Positions 18,698 through 26,815 of a stretch of DNA of 64,000 nt are shown here, piece by piece (the first letter of the stretch is position 1; each line of letters opens with the position of its first letter). The stretch is from Paraburkholderia aspalathi (lineage in GTDB: Bacteria > Pseudomonadota > Gammaproteobacteria > Burkholderiales > Burkholderiaceae): contig NZ_FPBH01000034.1 in NCBI RefSeq assembly GCF_900116445.1, forward strand, positions 33,158-97,157, written 5' to 3'. Position numbers and translations under genes: made by a program. Below the pieces are notes generated by a model. The model saw only the letters and a list, made by a program, of their open reading frames with translations, was not told the origin of the DNA and did not search any database.

Positions 18698-19270
18698 TTA
18701 GTTCTGGGCAATCGCGCGCCAGAACGCCTCAAAGCCGGCCTTGCGATAACGGTCGGCGTTAGCCGGTTCGCGAGCGATGAAATCCATGGTGGTTTCGGCC
18801 AATGCCGCCATGATTGCCGACAGGAAAGCCGGCGGATGATCACGCAAGGCGCCGCTCGCCACGCTTGCCTGAATCATTGTGTTGATGTCTGCGAAAGACT
18901 CCATGCCAGTTGCACGTGTACAGTCGGACAGACGCTCCGACACGGACAGTTGCGCCACGGCCCGGCGTTTTTGCGGCTGCGCCACGCCCCAGTCGACAAA
19001 CCTGTTCCACACGTGCTGAATGCGCTCGCGCACGCTGGCTTGCTTCGGATAGGTCGTCATCATCACTTCGCGCAGCTCTGCCTTGATGTCCAGGTAGAGC
19101 TGGTTCAGCAGCTCGTCCTTATTGTCGAAATACGTGAACAACGTTCCTTCAGCCACGCCCGCGAGTTTTGCGATGCGCGCGGTGGGCGCGCTCAAACCCT
19201 GCTCGGCAATGACCTCCGTTGCGGCAGCAAGGATGGCGTTGCGTTTGTCTTCGCTTTTCGGACGGGCCAT
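18698..19270 (-). CDS. TetR/AcrR family transcriptional regulator
   Basis: 190 residues, normal for TetR regulators. The N-terminal helix-turn-helix covers about residues 24-45 (SAPTARIAKLAGVAEGTLF) and is followed by the typical TYFDNKDEL. The C-terminal ligand domain is variable and unassigned. It precedes the SDR gene by 56 bases. A palindrome lies upstream of its own start and a similar one before the SDR start, which suggests autoregulation and control of the SDR gene (inference). Confidence 0.93.
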   Translation of the reverse strand: MARPKSEDKRNAILAAATEVIAEQGLSAPTARIAKLAGVAEGTLFTYFDNKDELLNQLYLDIKAELREVMMTTYPKQASVRERIQHVWNRFVDWGVAQPQKRRAVAQLSVSERLSDCTRATGMESFADINTMIQASVASGALRDHPPAFLSAIMAALAETTMDFIAREPANADRYRKAGFEAFWRAIAQN

Positions 19271-19291
19271 GCAGGTCGTTTCGACTACAAG

Positions 19292-19316
19292 TAATTAATG
19301 AGTGATTGCTCAATCA
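19292..19316. promoter_or_regulatory. Candidate TetR operator B, upstream of the tetR-type gene
   Basis: The dyad TGAG-TGATTG-CTCA at 19299-19312 is flanked by AATTAA and ATCAT and begins about 20 bases before the regulator start. Read on the minus strand, its outer arms ATTGAGC and CTCATTAAT match operator A, with the centre four bases shorter. Confidence 0.5.
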
Positions 19317-19735
19317 TATCCATGTGTGGCCGCTAGTTCAAGCCATTTTTTGTTGCCTGATGTTCGCCAGTAGGTTATTTGCCCGGACGCACGTCGGAAA
19401 ATGAAATGAATATGTAAGTTTCATGCTTTCACCGCGCACCTAAATATATTCAAATCAACCGAAAACGATGCGTTCTTCGCGCATCGTGCGCAAGCTTTGT
19501 AGAGGAATACCCGGGATTTCTTAAGTCCGTAAGAATTCGATCCGATAACCAGTAAATGGGATACCCATTTATCGCCTGACGTTCGACGCACCTTCGGACG
19601 CGTCCTGCGAAAGGCACGAAGGGTAAACCGCGCGGGGCGGCCACGATGATCGGCTGCCAGATAGACGCTCCCATGCCCGGACCTGAGAGTCCACTGCGAA
19701 CGCTTCAACGTTTCGTTATTGGAGAATAAAAAATC
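19317..19735. other. Long leader region of the second chemoreceptor gene
   Basis: About 420 bases with no convincing gene. It contains the FliA-like promoter at 19522-19548. If that promoter is used, the chemoreceptor mRNA has a leader of about 180 bases. AT-rich stretches occur near 19435-19460. Confidence 0.5.
19522..19548 (+). promoter_or_regulatory. Sigma-28 (FliA) promoter candidate for the chemoreceptor gene
   Basis: TAAG at 19522-19525, then exactly 15 bases, then TCCGATAA at 19541-19548. The enterobacterial FliA consensus is TAAA-N15-GCCGATAA, so 10 of 12 positions match with the exact spacing. It faces the chemoreceptor gene. Confidence 0.65.
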
Positions 19736-21460
19736 GTGACCCTCAAAAACCTCACCATCAAAACCAAACTCATCGCCGGTTTCGGCATGCTGTCTGTCGT
19801 TGTCGTCGCGGTTTCCGGCCTTTCCCTGAAGGCGCTGAGCGATTCGACCGATGGGTTTTCCAACTTCGTACACGGCATCAACGCACGCGCCGATATGGCG
19901 GTGCAGGTTCGAACCGCCGTGGATCGTAGAGCAATCGCGGCGCGCAACCTTGTGCTCGTGACCAAACCCCAGGACCTCGAAGTAGAGAAAGCTGACGTAA
20001 CGCGTGCACACGAGGACGTGCAAACCGACCTGAAAAAGCTCAACGACATGATCGCCAGTGCGACCGATACGTCGGAGAAAGCACGCAGCCTCGTCGCCGA
20101 GATCAACCGGGTCGAGTCGGCTTATGGCCCGGTTGCCCTCAACATCGTCAATCTCGCGCTCACTAACAAGCGGGATGAAGCGATCGCCGAGATGGACGAG
20201 CATTGCCGGCCGCTGCTCGCCGCGCTGATTCGTGCGACCAACGCGTACGCTGACTACACGCGCTCACGCCAGGAACAACTGGTCAACGAGTACACGGCGC
20301 ATTACGAAAGCCAGCGCAATCTGCTGATCGCGATCTGCCTTATCGCGCTGGGGCTCGCCGTCGGCGCATGCGTGGTGATCACGCGTGCCGTGACCGGACC
20401 GCTGCGTTTTGCGATCGACGTCGCGCGCACGGTGTCGGCAGGCGATCTGCGAACGCGCATCACGGTCGAGGGGCGCGACGAAACCAGCAAACTGCTGACC
20501 GCCCTGCGCGAGATGAATGAACGGCTGACGGTGACCGTTGGACGGGTGCGCGACAGCAGCACCAGCATCGCCGGCGCGGCACGTCAGATCGCAGCGGGCA
20601 ATATGGACCTGAGCCAGCGTACCGAGCAGCAGGCTGCTTCGTTGCAGGAAACGGCTTCCAGCATGGAAGAACTCACCTCCACGGTTAAGCAGAACGCCGA
20701 CAACGCGCAGCAAGGCAGCATGCTGGCTGCGAATGCATCGTCGGTGGCGCAGAAGGGTAGCGAGGTCGTCGGTCAGGTGGTGAACACGATGCACGACATC
20801 AGCGACAGCTCGACGAAGATCGCGGACATCACGGGCATCATCGAAGGCATTGCGTTCCAGACGAACATCCTCGCGTTGAACGCGGCCGTCGAAGCCGCGC
20901 GTGCGGGCGAACAGGGGCGGGGTTTCGCGGTGGTGGCAAGCGAAGTCAGAAGCCTGGCTCAACGTTCATCGAGTGCGGCCAAGGAGATCAAGGATCTGAT
21001 CGCCACTTCCGTGGACAAGATCCGTGACGGGTCCGCGCTTGCCGGCGAGGCGGGCAAGACGATGACCGAGGTGACTCAGGCAGTCGCACGAGTCACCGAC
21101 ATCATGTCGGAAATCGCGGCGGCATCGACCGAACAAAGCCGTGGCATCGAGCAGGTCAATCTTGCGATTACGCAGATGGACAACGTCACGCAGCAGAATG
21201 CGGCTTTGGTGGAAGAGGCGGCAGCGGCTTCGCGGTCGATGGAAGATCAGGGGGAACAACTGACTGACGCCGTGGCGTTTTTTCAGGTGAAGGATTCGGC
21301 GGCTGCGGTAGCGGCAGCTCCGGTTCCTGCTCGGCGGGAGGCGCAGCGACGCGAGGTTGCGGTTGCTGCTGCTCCTAAGCGCGTTGCGCGGGCTACGGCC
21401 GCTGCGCCGGTTGCTGCGCTTGCTACTGCAGTTGCAGATGACGAGTGGGATAAGTTCTGA
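19736..21460 (+). CDS. Methyl-accepting chemotaxis protein with CheR-tether tail
   Basis: 574 residues from GTG 19736, with GGAG 11 bases upstream. The order is: transmembrane helix near 8-30, helical periplasmic domain of about 155 residues, second helix near 192-212, HAMP, then a signalling domain with the hairpin tip EGIAFQTNILALNAAVEAA. A 50-residue Ala/Val/Arg-rich flexible linker ends in EWDKF, which fits the xWxxF pentapeptide that recruits CheR (and CheB) to high-abundance receptors such as Tar and Tsr. The sister receptor at 13.2 kb lacks it. The upstream FliA-like promoter places the gene in the flagellar regulon. The ligand is unknown. Confidence 0.95.
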   Translation: MTLKNLTIKTKLIAGFGMLSVVVVAVSGLSLKALSDSTDGFSNFVHGINARADMAVQVRTAVDRRAIAARNLVLVTKPQDLEVEKADVTRAHEDVQTDLKKLNDMIASATDTSEKARSLVAEINRVESAYGPVALNIVNLALTNKRDEAIAEMDEHCRPLLAALIRATNAYADYTRSRQEQLVNEYTAHYESQRNLLIAICLIALGLAVGACVVITRAVTGPLRFAIDVARTVSAGDLRTRITVEGRDETSKLLTALREMNERLTVTVGRVRDSSTSIAGAARQIAAGNMDLSQRTEQQAASLQETASSMEELTSTVKQNADNAQQGSMLAANASSVAQKGSEVVGQVVNTMHDISDSSTKIADITGIIEGIAFQTNILALNAAVEAARAGEQGRGFAVVASEVRSLAQRSSSAAKEIKDLIATSVDKIRDGSALAGEAGKTMTEVTQAVARVTDIMSEIAAASTEQSRGIEQVNLAITQMDNVTQQNAALVEEAAAASRSMEDQGEQLTDAVAFFQVKDSAAAVAAAPVPARREAQRREVAVAAAPKRVARATAAAPVAALATAVADDEWDKF

Positions 21461-21544
21461 CTCGGAAAAACGCCGCGCTCCCGCATGACAAGCACGCAGG
21501 AGCGCAGTCAATCACGACGCGGCGCGTCGTCTTAGGTCAGCCCG

Positions 21545-23755
21545 TCAGGCGGTCTTTTCCGAAGCAGCAGGAAACGGCAGCGAGTGAATCCGCCTGCCGG
21601 TGGCCGCGAAGATCGCATTCGCGACCGCCGGCCCGACCGGTGCGACACCCGGCTCGCCGACGCCCGTCGGCGCTTCGCCTGACTGCACGATATGCACCTC
21701 GACCTTGGGCATCTCCGCGAACCGCAGCACCTGGTAGCCGTCGAAGTTGTTCTGCTCGACCTTGCCGTCCTTTAACGTGATCGCGCTGTGCAACGCCGCG
21801 CCGAGACCGAAGCCGATGCCGCCTTCCATCTGTGCGGCGATGACGTCCGGATTGATCGGCGTGCCGCAATCCACCGCACACACGACGCGCTCCACTTTCA
21901 CGTTACCGTCCTTGTCGACGGAGACTTCTGCGACTTGCGCGACGAACGTCTTGAACGCCTCGGCTACCGCGATGCCGCGCCCGCGGCCTTTCGGCAACGG
22001 TTTGGCCGGGTCCCAGCCCGCTTTCTGCGCAGCGAGTTCGAGCACGCCCCGCATACGCGGTTCATGCGCGAGCAGATCGCGGCGGAAGACGAACGGGTCC
22101 TTGCGCGCGGCGTGCGCGGCTTCGTCCATGAACGCCTCGACCGCGAATGCCGTATGCGAGCTGCCGACCACCCGCCACCACAACACAGGCACGCCGGTCT
22201 GCGTGGTCGTCAGTTCGACCGAGACGTTCGGAATCGCGTAGGCCACGTTAGCGGCGCCCTCGACGGACGTCCCGTCGATCCCGTTCTTGACCATCACGCT
22301 GGCGAACGGCGTGCCGGCAAGAATCGACTGACCGACGATGCGATGCCGCCAGCCGACGACCTTGCCGTCGGCGCTCAGGCCCGCGTCGAGCTTGTGGAAG
22401 TACATCGGCCGGTAGAGGCCGCCGTGGATGTCGTCCTCGCGGGTCCACTGCAGCTTGACCGGCGTGCCGTTCGCACCCAGCGCCTTCGCGATCGACACGG
22501 CCTCGACGATATAGTCCGACTGGGTGTTCGCGCGTCTGCCGAAGCTGCCACCCGCATACAGCGTGTGGATCTTGACCTGCTGCGGATCGAGTCCCGCCGT
22601 ATGGGCGGCGTTGGCCTGATCGACGGTCTGAAACTGGTCGCCGGCCCAGATTTCGCAACTGTCAGCGGTGAGTTTGACAACCGCGTCGAGCGGTTCCATC
22701 GGCGCGTGAGCGAGATACGGGAACGCATAGCTGGCGGAGATTTTCTTCACCGCGCCTGCGAGCGCCTTCGTCGCATCACCGTCTTTTCGGGCGGACATGC
22801 CGGGCTGCTCGGCGAGCTGCCGGTATTCAGCCATGATCGCGTCCGAGCTGCGCTTTTCGGCCTTTGAATCGTCCCATTCGACCTTCAACGCATCGCGGCC
22901 CTGCTTCGCCGCCCAGAAACCCTTTGCGACCACCGCGACGCCACCCGGCACCTGCACGACCGAGACGACGCCGGGCACTGCTTTCGCGGCCGACGCATCG
23001 AACGATTTGACCGTCGCGCCGAAGAGCGGCGGACGCTGCAGCAGCGCGACCAGCATGCCGGGGAACGTCACATCGAGCGTGAACTGCGCGGTGCCGTTGG
23101 TTTTCGGCGGCACGTCGACACGCGGCAGCTGATGGCCGATCAAACGAAAATCCTTCGGCGACTTGAGCGTGACCGTATCCGGCACCGGCAAGCGGGCCGC
23201 GGCCGACGCGAGCGAACCGTAGGTCGCGGTCCGGTTCGTGGCCGCGTGATGAACGCTGCCGTCGAGCGTCGTCAGCTCGGATGCGGGCACCTGCCACTGC
23301 GCAGCGGCGGCGGAGACCAGCATCGCGCGCGCTTTCGCGCCGGCTTCGCGCAATTGCATCCACGAGTTGGCCATCGCCGAACTGCCGCCCGTGCCCTGGA
23401 TCGTGCCGAACGCGAGATTCGCGTAGCGTTTCGCATCGGCGGGCGCGCTTTCGACACGCACGTCCTGCCAGTTCGCATCCAGCTCTTCCGCGACGATCGT
23501 CGCGATGCCGGTGTACGCGCCCTGGCCCATCTCGACGTGCTTCGCGATGACCGTGACGCTGTTGTCCGGCGCGACGCGCAGGAACGCGTTGGGTGCGAAC
23601 GTCGCGTCGGGCATGGTGGCGGCGAGCGCGCGGCGGCCCGTGCCCGCCCATTCGAAGCCGATGGTGAGACCGACTGCCGCGAAGGCGCCGGCTGCTTTCA
23701 GAAAGGTTCGGCGCGACGGGCGTACCGCATCCTTGAGATCGAGATCGGTCGTCAT
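21545..23755 (-). CDS. Molybdopterin-binding subunit of a xanthine-oxidase-family hydroxylase (isoquinoline 1-oxidoreductase beta type)
   Basis: 736 residues. The N-terminus has a twin-arginine signal (PSRRTFLKAAGAFAAVGL), so the folded enzyme is exported to the periplasm. The aldehyde-oxidase/xanthine-dehydrogenase fold follows, with molybdopterin contacts such as EMGQGAYTG near 75 and GGSFGRR near 370. The catalytic Glu is in GVGEPGVAP near 705. This arrangement fits the IorB/aldehyde dehydrogenase class that hydroxylates N-heterocycles or oxidises aldehydes. Its start lies two bases after the stop of the Fe-S subunit gene, so the two are coupled. The real substrate is unknown. Confidence 0.93.
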   Translation of the reverse strand: MTTDLDLKDAVRPSRRTFLKAAGAFAAVGLTIGFEWAGTGRRALAATMPDATFAPNAFLRVAPDNSVTVIAKHVEMGQGAYTGIATIVAEELDANWQDVRVESAPADAKRYANLAFGTIQGTGGSSAMANSWMQLREAGAKARAMLVSAAAAQWQVPASELTTLDGSVHHAATNRTATYGSLASAAARLPVPDTVTLKSPKDFRLIGHQLPRVDVPPKTNGTAQFTLDVTFPGMLVALLQRPPLFGATVKSFDASAAKAVPGVVSVVQVPGGVAVVAKGFWAAKQGRDALKVEWDDSKAEKRSSDAIMAEYRQLAEQPGMSARKDGDATKALAGAVKKISASYAFPYLAHAPMEPLDAVVKLTADSCEIWAGDQFQTVDQANAAHTAGLDPQQVKIHTLYAGGSFGRRANTQSDYIVEAVSIAKALGANGTPVKLQWTREDDIHGGLYRPMYFHKLDAGLSADGKVVGWRHRIVGQSILAGTPFASVMVKNGIDGTSVEGAANVAYAIPNVSVELTTTQTGVPVLWWRVVGSSHTAFAVEAFMDEAAHAARKDPFVFRRDLLAHEPRMRGVLELAAQKAGWDPAKPLPKGRGRGIAVAEAFKTFVAQVAEVSVDKDGNVKVERVVCAVDCGTPINPDVIAAQMEGGIGFGLGAALHSAITLKDGKVEQNNFDGYQVLRFAEMPKVEVHIVQSGEAPTGVGEPGVAPVGPAVANAIFAATGRRIHSLPFPAASEKTA

Positions 23756-23757
23756 GG

Positions 23758-24219
23758 TCAGGCCTTCAGGGTGGCAGCGGCTTCGTGGATGGCCGCGCGA
23801 ATGCGGGTATAGGTCGCACAGCGGCAGATGTTGCCGTTCATCGCGGCATCGATGTCGGCGTCGGTGGGCGTGGCGTTATGTTCGAGCAAGGCTGTCGCGG
23901 ACATGATCTGTCCGGACTGACAGTACCCGCACTGCGGCACCTGCAGCTTGACCCATGCAGCCTGGATGGCTTTCGCGGGCCGGCTTTCGATGCCTTCGAT
24001 AGTCGTGATGCGCTTACCCGCGATAGCCGCAAGCGGCAGCACGCACGAGCGGGTGGCCTCGCCTTCCAGATGAACCGTGCAGGCGCCGCATTGCGCCATG
24101 CCGCAGCCGAACTTCGTGCCGTGCAGGCCCGCGTCTTCGCGGATTGCCCAAAGGAGCGGCGTGGTGGGATCGGCATCGAGCGTAACGTTCTTGCCGTTGA
24201 GGACAAACGATGTAGACAT
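23758..24219 (-). CDS. [2Fe-2S] subunit of the molybdenum hydroxylase (IorA type)
   Basis: 153 residues from ATG 24219, which has GAGAGG upstream; the longer open frame to 24381 has none. The plant-type ferredoxin cluster motif is CGMAQCGACTVH near 41-52 with a further Cys in RSC. The C-terminal four-helix [2Fe-2S] domain has CGYCQSG and ICRC. Together they carry electrons from the molybdenum site of the partner subunit. The protein has no signal of its own and probably rides through the Tat pathway with the large subunit. No FAD subunit gene is present, as expected for this two-subunit class. Confidence 0.94.
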   Translation of the reverse strand: MSTSFVLNGKNVTLDADPTTPLLWAIREDAGLHGTKFGCGMAQCGACTVHLEGEATRSCVLPLAAIAGKRITTIEGIESRPAKAIQAAWVKLQVPQCGYCQSGQIMSATALLEHNATPTDADIDAAMNGNICRCATYTRIRAAIHEAAATLKA

Positions 24220-24300
24220 GGAACCTCTCCGTGGGGAAAGCCCGGACTTGGCGCCGGGTGTACGCGGCAGTGTGTACCGACTGCCTGCCGTTGCACTTAC

Positions 24301-24335
24301 ACAATCCTGCAAATTTATTGAACAATGCTGCAAAT
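24301..24335. promoter_or_regulatory. Tandem direct repeat, candidate AraC-type operator
   Basis: ACAATCCTGCAAAT at 24301-24314 recurs as ACAATGCTGCAAAT at 24322-24335: 13 of 14 bases match and the period is 21 bases, two helical turns. It lies in the 180-base divergent region between the hydroxylase operon and the araC-type gene, the expected site for an AraC-family activator. Confidence 0.7.
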
Positions 24336-24399
24336 CCAGCAGGCCAGCCGCGCTTGTCCGGCAGCGGTTGGGTATGCTCAATTCCGTTCACGGAGTTCC

Positions 24400-25350
24400 A
24401 TGCGCATGAAACAGCATTCCTCCCGGCCCGATCCTTCGGCGGAACGCGAAACCGCGCGCCGGGAACTCGCCGCGCTCATCAGCCGCTTCGCGCCGACGGA
24501 CGGCACCCATCAGACGGCGATCCCGTCGCTCACGTTTTATCGCTACTCGCAGCCCGTGGATCTCGGCTGCGGCGTGACGAGCTCCGCATTCGTGTTCGCG
24601 GCGCAGGGCGCCAAGCGGGTCATGGTCGCGGGGCAGGCGTACGTCTACGATCATCTGCATTGCCTCGTGACATCCGTCGATCTGCCGGTGATGTCGCGGG
24701 TGACGCGGGCCTCACCCGACGCGCCTTATCTGTGTGTGAAGTTCACGCTCGATCCGCAGCGGATCGTCGAACTGGCGACGCAGCTGCGCCTGCCAGAACC
24801 GGATGCCGCGTCGGCAGGCGAAGGCATCGCCGTGGCCACGCTGTCAGCACCGGTTTTCGATACCGCGCTGCGACTCGTACGATTGCTCGATACTCCGGGT
24901 GACATTCCCGTACTCGCACCGCTCATCGAAAAGGAATTGCTCTACCGGCTGATGACGAGCGAGCAAGGGAAACGGCTGCGGCAGGTCGCGGTGAACGGGA
25001 GTCAGACGTACCGGATCGCGCGGGCAATCGAGTGGATCCAGAATCACTACACCGAGCTTTTGCGGATGGAGACGCTGGCACATGCGGTGAACATGAGCGT
25101 GTCGTCGCTCCATCATCACTTCAAGAACGTCACGACACTGACTCCGCTGCAGTATCAGAAGCAACTGCGGCTACACGAGGCGCGCAGATTACTGCTCAGG
25201 CATAGCGGAGATGTCGGGTCGGTCGCGGTCCGGGTCGGGTATGACAGCCCTTCGCAGTTCAGTCGCGAATATAGCCGGCACTTCGGCGCGCCGCCGCTTC
25301 GCGACATCGCGCAGTTGAGGCGTTTGGATGGGGTGGAGTTTCGGGAGTGA
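24400..25350 (+). CDS. AraC-family transcriptional regulator with AraC-type N-terminal domain
   Basis: About 316 residues. Two starts are possible, ATG 24400 and ATG 24406; CGGAG at 24391-24395 is better spaced for 24406. The first 170 residues match the N-terminal domain common in aldehyde- or alcohol-responsive AraC proteins (SLTFYRYSQPVDLGCGVTSS, GQAYVYDHLHCLV). Two helix-turn-helix units follow near 235-310 (MSVSSLHHHFKNVTTLTPLQ and VAVRVGYDSPSQFSREYSRH). It is divergent from the molybdenum hydroxylase operon and probably activates it in response to the enzyme's substrate (inference from position and the tandem repeat). Confidence 0.93.
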   Translation: MRMKQHSSRPDPSAERETARRELAALISRFAPTDGTHQTAIPSLTFYRYSQPVDLGCGVTSSAFVFAAQGAKRVMVAGQAYVYDHLHCLVTSVDLPVMSRVTRASPDAPYLCVKFTLDPQRIVELATQLRLPEPDAASAGEGIAVATLSAPVFDTALRLVRLLDTPGDIPVLAPLIEKELLYRLMTSEQGKRLRQVAVNGSQTYRIARAIEWIQNHYTELLRMETLAHAVNMSVSSLHHHFKNVTTLTPLQYQKQLRLHEARRLLLRHSGDVGSVAVRVGYDSPSQFSREYSRHFGAPPLRDIAQLRRLDGVEFRE

Positions 25351-25418
25351 GCGTAAGTCGCATGCGCGACATCTCCCTTTGGGGGAGATAAGGGCGATTG
25401 GATTTCGTTAGAAACAGA

Positions 25419-25450
25419 AAACCCCGCAAGCCTTTCGGCTGCGGGGTTTT
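25419..25450. terminator. Bidirectional intrinsic terminator
   Basis: ACCCCGCA and TGCGGGGT arms enclose a second short GCC/GGC pairing, with A-runs on the left and TTTT on the right. It lies between the convergent AraC-type gene and the tRNA-Ala gene and can serve both. Confidence 0.85.
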
Positions 25451-25483
25451 CGGACAATCTCGGACAACTTTCGATGTGATCTT

Positions 25484-25559
<76 letters not shown>

Positions 25560-25647
25560 AACGTGCAAACAATTCTAGCACAGGCATTTTGCGTTTTGCC
25601 AAGCCCCCGCGGCGGTAAAACCCGGAGGCAAAAGGGGCGGCAAAACA

Positions 25648-25998
25648 TCACCTGGACGGCGCGCCAGCCAGCACCCAATCGACCACTGTGCGGATGTCAG
25701 CATCGCTCATCGACTGATGCGCCGGCATCGGAATCATGCCCCATACGCCGGAGCCCCCGTCCTTCACCTTGCGCGACAATTTTGCCGGCGCTTGCGCATC
25801 ACCCTTGTACTTCGTAGCGATCTGCTGGAACGATGGGCCGACCAGTTTGCGGTCTACCGCGTGACATCCCATGCAGGCATTCGAGCTAGCAACGATCTGA
25901 CCACGCGGTGCATCGGCCGCACGTGCTGAAGAGGCAAGAGCGCCCGCCAACGTGCCGGCCGTCAACATCGCGACGACGAAAGCAACACCCCGCTTCAT
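25648..25998 (-). CDS. Small class I cytochrome c (c551/c552 type)
   Basis: 116 residues. A signal peptide of about 28 residues (ends SSARAAD) exports it to the periplasm. The haem attachment site is CMGCH near 42-46, and the distal Met ligand is in MIPMPAHQ. Length and layout fit the c551/c5 class that passes electrons to terminal oxidases or reductases. Its ATG overlaps the stop of the preceding BON-domain gene by four bases (ATGA), so it belongs to the diaA-dolP operon. The functional link to envelope upkeep is not obvious. Confidence 0.93.
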   Translation of the reverse strand: MKRGVAFVVAMLTAGTLAGALASSARAADAPRGQIVASSNACMGCHAVDRKLVGPSFQQIATKYKGDAQAPAKLSRKVKDGGSGVWGMIPMPAHQSMSDADIRTVVDWVLAGAPSR

Positions 25999-26792
25999 GG
26001 GGTCGTCGCCTTCGGATTGCCCGGATGCACGGCGTTCGAATTGGTGACCGGCGCCGGCGCCTGCTGCTCGAGCGGACGCGAACTCACCGATGAATCGGGG
26101 ATCGCGCCGACAGTCGGCGTGCTCGCGTCCGGCTGCGAAGCGGCAACCGGTGCGGTCGCCGCTGCAGCGGCCGCCGCCGCGGCTTCCTGCGGCTGAATGT
26201 ACTGGAACACCTTCACGACCTGCACCACGCCCGGCACGCGGCTCGCAACATCGGCGCCGCGATTGCCTTCGTCCATCGTGACAAGGCCCATCAGATACAC
26301 CGAGCCGCGCTCGGCCACGACCTTGAAGTTGTTCGCCGAAATGTTCTTCTCGGCGATCAGCGCGGTCTTCACGCGCGTCTCGAGGTAAGTGTCATTCGTG
26401 CGCGACGAGAACGAGCTCGCCGGCATGATCGCCAGTTCGTTGACGATCGTGTTGACGTTGTTCAAGCCACGCACGATGGACTCCGCGCGCTGCTTCGAGA
26501 CGTCACCCGCCACTTCGCCGGTCAGCAGCACGCGGCGGTTGAACACCGTCACGTTGACGTGCGCGTTGTCGGGCAAGTTCTGGCTGATCTGCGACAGCGC
26601 CTTCACCTGCATCTCGCGATCCTCGGTCTGCGCGCCGAGCGTGCGCCGGTCGGTCGCCACCAGCGCGCCGCCGCCCGCCGCGCCAGCAACGGCGAGAAAG
26701 CATCCCTGCAACGTCGCGGACAGTCCCGCGGCGAACCCGACCACCAGCACGGTTCTCACCAGTGTCTTCTTGACGCGGAATACGCTCATCAA
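25995..26792 (-). CDS. dolP: BON-domain outer-membrane lipoprotein (DolP/YraP homologue)
   Basis: 265 residues. The N-terminus carries a lipoprotein signal with lipobox LQGC, so the acylated Cys is near residue 31 and the protein is anchored facing the periplasm. Two BON domains follow (around 55-115 and 125-195; SQNLPDNAHVNVTVFNRRVLLTGEV and VYLMGLVTMDEG). Enterobacterial DolP is about 190 residues; here a Pro/Ala/Ser-rich tail of about 65 residues is added. DolP maintains outer-membrane integrity and binds anionic lipid near division sites. Position after the diaA-like gene is the conserved yra order. Confidence 0.9.
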   Translation of the reverse strand: MMSVFRVKKTLVRTVLVVGFAAGLSATLQGCFLAVAGAAGGGALVATDRRTLGAQTEDREMQVKALSQISQNLPDNAHVNVTVFNRRVLLTGEVAGDVSKQRAESIVRGLNNVNTIVNELAIMPASSFSSRTNDTYLETRVKTALIAEKNISANNFKVVAERGSVYLMGLVTMDEGNRGADVASRVPGVVQVVKVFQYIQPQEAAAAAAAAATAPVAASQPDASTPTVGAIPDSSVSSRPLEQQAPAPVTNSNAVHPGNPKATTP

Positions 26793-26815
26793 CTAGCTCT
26801 CCTTCGGAATCAATC

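Noticed and set aside
21747..23906. Several long frames antisense to the molybdenum hydroxylase genes
   Set aside because: They are reverse-strand shadows of high-GC genes; the sense frames have clear motifs and cysteines.
25648..25998. Cytochrome c gene as electron acceptor of the molybdenum hydroxylase
   Set aside because: It is co-transcribed with dolP and separated from the hydroxylase by the AraC gene, a terminator and a tRNA.
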